The notes beneath the pieces were generated by a model. The model was not told where the DNA came from. It saw only the letters and a program-made list of their open reading frames with translations, and did not search any database. DNA of 26,640 nt, from contig DATMAG010000029.1 in assembly GCA_035560235.1 (NCBI GenBank), positions 1-26,640 of the forward strand, given 5' to 3'. A program made the translations under genes and the position numbers. The DNA is from DASRDU01 sp035560235 (GTDB lineage Bacteria > Acidobacteriota > Blastocatellia > RBC074). Every line of letters starts with the position of its first letter. Within the stretch, counting starts at the first letter, position 1. This document shows positions 21,888 to 26,640 of the stretch, piece by piece.

Positions 21888-23012
21888 TCAGAGCGAGAAA
21901 TCAGGATTGCTCCGTCGTCGCCAGATGAAACCATCGAGGACGTAATGAACAAGCTGCGGCAGGGCGAGCAGCGGCACGATCACGACGCGCCAGCTTTCGA
22001 CTTCCCATCCGGCTCCGAACAGCCAGGCGCGTTCGTGCCAGACGCTGCGATCCCAGAACATCTCTTCGATAAAGGCGAGCGCCCACAGAATAAAGAGAAA
22101 CACTGCCGGGCCGTGCGCAAACGAATGTCTGAAGAGCCGCGACAACTTCCGGCCATTCGCGCTCTCAAGCCTGCGGCGGCAGTACCAGTAAATCAGCGCC
22201 AGATACGGCACGCCGTGAATGATGACATTCGTCACCGTGAAGGCGTAATCAGAATTGAAGGTAATGATCCCGACATACCAGCACACCGCCGTCGTCAGCA
22301 CTACCAGATCCTTGCCCGGATTGATTTCACCTTTGAGCAGCCAGCGATAAGCCGAGCGCGCGAAGTAGAGAAACATCAGCAGCCAGTAAACAGGCGCGGC
22401 CAGTTCACTGATCAGTGCAGGCAGCGCGGTGAAGTCATTTTCGAGAAACCACCAGAACCGGCGCGGCAGATGTGTGTGCCAGTACAGCAGCGGATAGATT
22501 GTCGCCGCATAGATCGCCAGCGTATCAATCCAGCGGCCTGCGCCGTCGCGCTCTCCGGCTTTGGCGCGATAGAGCGCGACCCAGCCGTACTGCTGCCTGA
22601 CGAAATGAAAGACAGCCAGCCAGGCGAGTGCCCGCCAGAAGACCAGCGCGCCCTCGGAGTAAAGCGCGATCCCGAGGATCAGCCCGAGGCCCGGCACCAG
22701 CCCGTAAAGCCAGGGCCTGCGCCGGAATTCATCCCGGTCGAGATAAACACGAAAGCCGGTCGAATAGACGTGCGCCACATCAATGAGCAGCACCGCCGGA
22801 ATCCACGCCCAGTCCGGCGTGTCCTTGTTCAGCACGCCAAGCTGCGCGCCGACGAGCAGCGCCAGCAGCGAGAGCGCCGCGCTGCCCGCAAAGATCAGCA
22901 GATCCGTTCGCGCCGAAAAGAGCCAGACCGCGCGGGGCCGATTGAGCGCGGTTTTGTGCGAGCGGCTGTCAGCCTGTGCTGCCGATTCGAACAAGGTTGA
23001 TTCAGATTTCAT
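21888..23012 (-). CDS. Polytopic membrane protein of unknown function
   Basis: From the ATG at 23012 the protein has 374 residues (an ATG 12 bases earlier is possible; neither has a good ribosome site). It has about eight or nine hydrophobic segments. Conserved-looking polar motifs sit in or near membranes: LIDVAHVYSTGFRVYLD, FHFVRQQYGWVALYR, ITFNSDYAFTVTNVIIHGVPYLALIYW and LPQLVHYVLDGFIWRR. Buried histidines (AHVYST, HFVRQQYG, HGVPY, HYVLDG) could bind a metal, somewhat as in membrane di-iron or carotenoid-cleaving Brp/Blh-type proteins. That comparison is only by motif style. It is transcribed alone and ends before a strong hairpin. Confidence 0.72.
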   Translation of the reverse strand: MKSESTLFESAAQADSRSHKTALNRPRAVWLFSARTDLLIFAGSAALSLLALLVGAQLGVLNKDTPDWAWIPAVLLIDVAHVYSTGFRVYLDRDEFRRRPWLYGLVPGLGLILGIALYSEGALVFWRALAWLAVFHFVRQQYGWVALYRAKAGERDGAGRWIDTLAIYAATIYPLLYWHTHLPRRFWWFLENDFTALPALISELAAPVYWLLMFLYFARSAYRWLLKGEINPGKDLVVLTTAVCWYVGIITFNSDYAFTVTNVIIHGVPYLALIYWYCRRRLESANGRKLSRLFRHSFAHGPAVFLFILWALAFIEEMFWDRSVWHERAWLFGAGWEVESWRVVIVPLLALPQLVHYVLDGFIWRRRSNPDFSL

Positions 23013-23024
23013 GACCACAGTCAT

Positions 23025-23372
23025 TATCTCAGCCCGGCGTGCTTCGATCCGGTTGAGGCAGGTTGACGCCGGGCCGGTTACTGCCGCAGAGTTTCCTGAG
23101 CTGACGACGAGGCAGAAGTATACGGCCAAACGCAGACTGCGCTATGCGGTTCGGGAGCGATGGAATTTTTTCCGGAACTTTTTCTCCCTCAGATGACCCA
23201 TGCCACTGAAACGAATCTGTGGTCGCCTGTTTCACAGAGAGAAATCGGCAAATGAGGAACACACGATGAGAAAAGGAACTGCTGACGGCTTCTGGTTACC
23301 GGTCAGGCCGCTGCCTGAGTTTTCAGCGGGCCATGATCTGCAACTTCGGGCAGGGCGATTGAAGCGACGCGG
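23025..23372. other. Intergenic region upstream of the ECF sigma operon
   Basis: This 348-base region separates the minus-strand membrane-protein gene from the plus-strand sigma operon. Two GGAAC motifs on the plus strand (about 23174 and 23275) resemble ECF -35 elements, but no convincing -10 was found for either. Its 3' part holds a small reading frame listed separately. No RNA gene or repeat was seen. Confidence 0.4.
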
Positions 23373-23376
23373 ATGA
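23266..23376 (+). CDS. Possible 36-residue leader peptide coupled to the sigma factor
   Basis: An ATG with an upstream GAGGA site (23254-23258) opens a 36-codon frame, starting MRKGTADGFW. Its TGA overlaps the sigma-factor ATG as ATGA. The sigma gene has no good ribosome site of its own, so coupling from this frame would explain its translation. No homology is recognised; the frame could be chance. Confidence 0.35.
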   Translation: MRKGTADGFWLPVRPLPEFSAGHDLQLRAGRLKRRG

Positions 23377-23993
23377 ACAAGGCGCACCACCAGATTATTG
23401 ACGAAGAACTGCTGCGACGGATGCTTGCCGGAGATCGGGCGGCTTTCGGGCAGCTTTACGAACGCTGGCAGAGCGCGGTCTATCGCTTCACGCTGCGGAT
23501 GAGCGGGTCAGAGGCTGTGGCCGAGGATGTCACTCAGGAGACTTTTCTGACGCTGATGCGCGACGGGCGGCAGTATCAGGGGCGCGGAACCTTTGCGGCT
23601 TATCTTTTCACCATTGCGCATCACAGTGTGCTGCGCCACCTGCGCCGCGAACGCCGGTTCGTGGCCATTGAAGAAGATGAGAATGAGGAGCAGCCGACTG
23701 CGGAACGGATGATTGCCGCGGATGATCCGCTCGCTGACCTGACGCGCGACGAAACGCTTGAAGCAGTCAGGCAGGCGATTCTGGCGCTGCCCGTGCATTA
23801 TCGGGAAGTCGTGCTGCTCTGCCATCTGCACGAACTGAGTTATGCCGAGGCGGCTGAAGTGATCGGTTGTGAAATCGGCACCGTGCGGTCGCGGCTGCAT
23901 CGCGCCCGCGCCCTGCTGACCGCCCGGCTGAAAAAGACAGCGCAGCCGGATGAAGCCGCGCGCAACCTGCATTCGACGAGGTGCTTTGCATGA
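23373..23993 (+). CDS. ECF-type RNA polymerase sigma factor
   Basis: The 206-residue protein has sigma region 2 at about 12-95 (RRMLAGDRAAFGQLYERW, AEDVTQETFLTLM, FAAYLFTIAHHSVLRHLRRERR). After a charged linker comes region 4 at about 130-188 (ALPVHYREVVLLCHLHELSYAEAAEVIGCEIGTVRSRLHRARALL). Region 3 is absent, as in ECF sigma factors. Its stop overlaps the start of the anti-sigma gene (ATGA), so the pair is made in step. The downstream envelope proteins are likely part of its regulon. The inducing signal cannot be read from sequence. Confidence 0.93.
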   Translation: MNKAHHQIIDEELLRRMLAGDRAAFGQLYERWQSAVYRFTLRMSGSEAVAEDVTQETFLTLMRDGRQYQGRGTFAAYLFTIAHHSVLRHLRRERRFVAIEEDENEEQPTAERMIAADDPLADLTRDETLEAVRQAILALPVHYREVVLLCHLHELSYAEAAEVIGCEIGTVRSRLHRARALLTARLKKTAQPDEAARNLHSTRCFA

Positions 23994-24757
23994 ACTGCCG
24001 GGAATTTGAACAGTCCATTGTTGAGCTGTCTGACGGCGGTCTGATGGACGCGGCGCAGCGTTCGCTGGCCCAGGCTCACGCTGAGGCCTGCGCGCACTGC
24101 GCGGAGCGGCTTGCCGCCGAACGCCGGACAGTTGCAGCCCTGCGTGCTCTCGCTGCGCGGGATTCAGCCGTCAGCGCGCCCGCTCACCTCAGACACGCGC
24201 TCGAAGCCGCTTTTGACGAGAACTGCGCCGCGCTGAATCAGGCCCCCGTAACTGCGCGTCAGTGGCTGCGCCGTGGACTTGCCGCTGCCGCCGCGATTCT
24301 GCTGCTCTTTGCGCTGGCGGTTTCGATATGGCAGCGAATGAACGAGCAGGAAATAAAGGCCGACGGGAAGCAGACAGAGACGGCTCCGGCCACAGTGCCG
24401 CACCGCGAGGCTGCTGCGCCTGAGGTGCAGACCGGACAGCCTGACAATGATTCTGCCGTGTCGCAGGTCGCGGGCAGAACTGAAACTTCTGCCCGCAGGC
24501 GCAGCCGTCATCCGGTGAAGACTGAGTTACGCCCGACAACTGCGAATGATGAAGAGCTTGCAGAACTGTTTGCGCTGACGCCTCTGGCGGCGACTGAACC
24601 GGCAGAATTCGAGCAGGTCGTCAGCATTGAAATTCCACGCTCGACGCTGATGCTCTGGGGCGTGCCGGTCAATGCCGACCGCGCGGGCGAGAATGTAAAG
24701 GCTGAGGTGGTCATTGGCGAGGATGGTGTGGCCCGCGCCATTCGCCTCAGAAACTGA
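23990..24757 (+). CDS. Zinc-finger anti-sigma factor, membrane-anchored
   Basis: The 255-residue protein begins with an anti-sigma zinc-finger domain: Cys3, His30, Cys34 and Cys37 (H-x3-C-x2-C). One membrane helix follows at about 91-110 (LAAAAAILLLFALAVSIW). The periplasmic part is low-complexity (glutamine, threonine and alanine rich) to about 185. Its C-terminal segment SIEIPRSTLMLWGVPVN...VVIGEDGVARAIRL resembles short domains at the end of other anti-sigma factors in these bacteria. It should hold the ECF sigma factor at the membrane until a signal releases it. The ATG at 23990 overlaps the sigma stop; the earlier GTG (23981) is less likely. Confidence 0.88.
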   Translation: MNCREFEQSIVELSDGGLMDAAQRSLAQAHAEACAHCAERLAAERRTVAALRALAARDSAVSAPAHLRHALEAAFDENCAALNQAPVTARQWLRRGLAAAAAILLLFALAVSIWQRMNEQEIKADGKQTETAPATVPHREAAAPEVQTGQPDNDSAVSQVAGRTETSARRRSRHPVKTELRPTTANDEELAELFALTPLAATEPAEFEQVVSIEIPRSTLMLWGVPVNADRAGENVKAEVVIGEDGVARAIRLRN

Positions 24758-24767
24758 GGTCAGACAG

Positions 24768-24926
24768 ATGACAGGTCACGCTGAACAGGCACAGTCCGGT
24801 GGAACCGGAGAACGCACTCGTCAGGCAGAGTCTGCTGACTGGCAGACGATGCTGGTGCTGATCGCGCTCTTTGGCCTGCTCTTTCTGGCTGCCGGGATGA
24901 CGATTTACGAATGCCTGAACCAGTGA
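24768..24926 (+). CDS. Small single-pass membrane protein (52 residues)
   Basis: The frame opens at an ATG 11 bases after the anti-sigma stop. A hydrophilic N-terminus (MTGHAEQAQSGGTGERTRQA) precedes one membrane helix (MLVLIALFGLLFLAAGMTIY, about 28-47). The C-terminus is short with one cysteine. No ribosome site is strong (GAGG about ten bases before). Position and helix support a real gene of the sigma operon. Function is unknown. Confidence 0.6.
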   Translation: MTGHAEQAQSGGTGERTRQAESADWQTMLVLIALFGLLFLAAGMTIYECLNQ

Positions 24927-24978
24927 TTCCTCACCCTGCTGCGCGGCGGGCCGGGAAGCCGATCAGGAGATGATCAAC

Positions 24979-25863
24979 ATGCGAAACAGACTGAAAATCA
25001 GTGCAATGCTCATTGTCGGAGCGCTGACACTGCTCGCTGGCAGCGCACAGTCGCTGGCGCAGGGCAGGCCAGGCCCGCGAGGCCCCGAACGTCACGGGCC
25101 GCCACCGGACGGCGGGCCTGACGGGCCGGGCTTCAGGTTCCTTTCTTCTGAAATGCGTCCGGGCGGCAAGGTCGTCAAAGGCGCGCCTTATTCGGCAGAA
25201 GCCATCACCGAAAGCACGCAGACGCTGAGCAACGGCACAAAACTGGTGCGACGCGCGACGGCACTCATCTACCGTGACAGCGAAGGCCGAATGCGCCGCG
25301 AACAGTCGGCTTCGCCGGTCGGCCCGTTCGCCACTTCAGGCGATGCGCCGCGCCTGATTTTCATTACTGATCCGGTTGCCGGAGTCGCCTGGACACTTTT
25401 GCCGGACAGTCACACGGCCCGCAAAATGGCGCTGCCGCCTGAAGGCAGAAACAAACCATCGCACGAGCGCCCGCAGCCATCGCCTGACCGCCCGCCGTTC
25501 GATGATGACCGGCGCGAGCGTCCGCCGTTTGGTGAAGCCCGCACTGAAACGCTCGACAAACAGCTGATCGAAGGCGTGCAGGCCGAAGGCACACGCGTAA
25601 CGGTCACGATTCCGGTCAATCAGATCGGCAATGACCGCCCGCTCGAGATCATTTCGGAGCGCTGGTATTCGCCCGAACTGCAGACGACAGTGCTGAGCCG
25701 ACACAGCGATCCGCGCTGGGGCGAAACCGTTTACAAGCTGACGAAGATCAGCCGCAGCGAGCCTGATCGTTCGCTGTTCACAGTGCCGGGCGATTACACC
25801 ATCAAAGAAGAGTCGTGGGGCCGACCGCCCTGGGGCGGTGATCGCAGGCGACCGCCTGAATAA
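24979..25863 (+). CDS. Secreted proline/glycine-rich protein of unknown function
   Basis: The 294-residue protein has a signal peptide (MRNRLKISAMLIVGALTLLAG...SLAQ). A Pro/Gly/Arg-rich stretch (about 30-50) follows. A beta-rich core comes next with YSAEAITESTQTLSNGTKLVRR and IYRDSEGRMRREQ, then FITDPVAGVAWTLLPDSHTARKM, then a second Pro/Arg-rich segment. It ends with a beta region (ISERWYSPELQTTVLSRHSDPRWGETVYKL) and a Pro-rich tail. I know this type only as an uncharacterised family of Acidobacteriota. An AGGAG at 24965-24969 is nine bases from this ATG and zero from the earlier in-frame ATG (24970), so this start is preferred. It is probably controlled by the upstream sigma pair. Confidence 0.75.
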   Translation: MRNRLKISAMLIVGALTLLAGSAQSLAQGRPGPRGPERHGPPPDGGPDGPGFRFLSSEMRPGGKVVKGAPYSAEAITESTQTLSNGTKLVRRATALIYRDSEGRMRREQSASPVGPFATSGDAPRLIFITDPVAGVAWTLLPDSHTARKMALPPEGRNKPSHERPQPSPDRPPFDDDRRERPPFGEARTETLDKQLIEGVQAEGTRVTVTIPVNQIGNDRPLEIISERWYSPELQTTVLSRHSDPRWGETVYKLTKISRSEPDRSLFTVPGDYTIKEESWGRPPWGGDRRRPPE

Positions 25864-25922
25864 GCCGCGCACGATTCATCAACCATCACCAGTCACTAAT
25901 CACTTTTGAAAACAACTGAGAA

Positions 25923-25961
25923 CTTCATCCTGCCGGAGCCACAAGCTCCGGTCAGGTGAAG
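25923..25961. terminator. Long hairpin downstream of the secreted-protein gene
   Basis: CTTCA-T-CCTGCCGGAGC pairs with GCTCCGG-T-CAGGTGAAG around the loop CACAA: 16 base pairs with one bulged T on each side. It lies between the secreted-protein gene and the next small gene. There is no T-run, so it may be a processing or stability element rather than an intrinsic terminator. Confidence 0.5.
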
Positions 25962-25991
25962 TGTGCCCGGTCAACGATGGAGAAAACGGGG

Positions 25992-26114
25992 ATGAAAACA
26001 CTCTGGTCAACTCAGGCATGGAAAGCCGTATTCCACGATCCGTTCGCGTTCGTCCTGCTCGTCTGGCTCTTTCTGTTTCTGATGACGGGAACTTTCTTCG
26101 TGCTGTCGGACTGA
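25992..26114 (+). CDS. Small single-pass membrane protein (40 residues)
   Basis: This 40-codon frame begins MKTLWSTQAWKAVFHDPF and continues as one hydrophobic helix (AFVLLVWLFLFLMTGTFFVL) ending LSD. A GGAG lies about ten bases before the ATG. Base composition and the clean membrane helix support a real small protein. It resembles in size and layout the 52-residue protein earlier in the operon, without sequence similarity. Function is unknown. Confidence 0.5.
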   Translation: MKTLWSTQAWKAVFHDPFAFVLLVWLFLFLMTGTFFVLSD

Positions 26115-26181
26115 CGGCGGCAGGAGCATCAGCAGAGAGAGCAGCTCAATTCAACTTCGATTCAACAGGGAGAAAGAAAAA

Positions 26182-26640
26182 ATGACAGTAATGAATTACG
26201 GAAGAACAATCATCAGAACTGCGTTCGCGCTCTGCCTGATGCTCTGCGCACTGCAACTGGCCAATGCGCAGGTGGCGAGAACGCGCCCGACGCCCGATCA
26301 GCTCGGCGGGCTGAAGCGCGCGCTGAATGAGGCCGGTGCGCCCGCTCTGTCCTCAACTCAGGAGGAACAGTTGAAGACGCTCATCACCGCTTATCAGCAG
26401 AACAATCCTGATCCGGGGCCGGGCGCTGAACTGCAGGCGGCACAGAAGGCCTATGAGGATGCCATTCTCGCTGGCGACAGCGCGGCTGCTCAGGCGGCGG
26501 CGACGACCATCGCGGGACTGCTCTCGGCGGCCACGACGACGAGGCTGCAGGCGCTGGCGAATTTTGAAATTCAGGCGCTCAGCGTGCTGCTTGCCGGAGG
26601 CGATCAGACCAGCAGCCCGCAGGTGGCGGCTCTGATTCAG
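26182..26640 (+). CDS. Secreted helical protein, cut by the window end
   Basis: The 153 codons present start at an ATG with a GGAG nine bases upstream and remain open at the window edge. A signal peptide ends near NAQ (residues 28-30). The mature part is helical and alanine/glutamine rich. It contains LGGLKRALNEAGAPALSSTQEEQLKTLI and a repeat-like AAQKAYEDAILAGDSAAAQAAA. The LSSTQEEQL segment is loosely reminiscent of LTxxQ-type Spy/CpxP periplasmic proteins, but the match is weak. As the last gene in line with the ECF sigma operon it may be part of an envelope-stress regulon. Confidence 0.65.
   Translation, partial: MTVMNYGRTIIRTAFALCLMLCALQLANAQVARTRPTPDQLGGLKRALNEAGAPALSSTQEEQLKTLITAYQQNNPDPGPGAELQAAQKAYEDAILAGDSAAAQAAATTIAGLLSAATTTRLQALANFEIQALSVLLAGGDQTSSPQVAALIQ

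Noticed and set aside
21762..23000. Plus-strand 412-codon open frame opposite the membrane-protein gene.
   Set aside because: It runs through the perfect palindrome and is Arg/Pro/Gln-rich; the opposite strand encodes a coherent polytopic membrane protein.

Overview
The window reads as one stretch of a GC-rich (roughly 60%) Gram-negative-type bacterial chromosome. The mix of genes (Uma2 nuclease, AAA-like/TIR ATPases, metal-type KdsA, BlaI/M56 pair, a secreted NITNTN-type protein family, many long intergenic hairpins) suggests Acidobacteriota, possibly Blastocatellia. That placement is inferred from gene content and style; there is no rRNA or marker gene to prove it. No tRNA, rRNA, CRISPR array, insertion sequence or phage gene was recognised.

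Layout. (1) 155-2202, minus: a zinc-ribbon membrane protein, a BlaI-type repressor and an M56/BlaR1-type membrane protease. (2) 2625-5856, plus: a tight three-gene operon of two paralogous V4R-like proteins and a coiled-coil protein ending in a histidine-kinase-type ATPase domain. (3) 5878-12390, minus: a selenium locus. From upstream to downstream it holds selD (selenophosphate synthetase with an in-frame UGA at the catalytic position), a DinB-family gene, senA (EgtB-like selenoneine synthase), a ferritin-like gene and senB (selenosugar synthase, also interrupted by an in-frame UGA). These are followed by a Uma2-family gene and a class V aminotransferase. (4) 12756-13667, plus: a secreted protein of unknown function. 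(5) 13788-16941, minus: an AAA-like ATPase with a membrane segment and coiled coil, coupled to an upstream TIR-AAA-like protein; possibly a defence or signalling pair. (6) 17269-21701, minus: kdsA, an M1-peptidase-like protein that has lost all zinc ligands, and a KdsC-type phosphatase fused to a ClpX zinc finger; a degraded FAD-monooxygenase gene abuts kdsA. (7) 21888-23012, minus: a polytopic membrane protein. (8) 23266-26640, plus: an ECF sigma factor, its zinc-finger anti-sigma factor, two tiny membrane proteins and two secreted proteins, the last one cut by the window end.

How the genes fit together. SelD makes selenophosphate, SenB uses it to make a selenosugar, and SenA joins the selenium to hercynine to give selenoneine. 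The hercynine-forming methyltransferase EgtD is not in the window. Two genes of this selenium pathway carry in-frame UGA codons with coding homology on both sides, so selenocysteine may be used to build a selenium metabolite. For SelD this is well precedented; for SenB it is the most notable observation here. KdsA and the KdsC-like phosphatase are two steps of Kdo synthesis and imply lipopolysaccharide.

The intergenic gaps hold several families of long imperfect or perfect inverted repeats built from short tandem units. Relatives of one such repeat appear in frame inside linkers of SenA and SenB.
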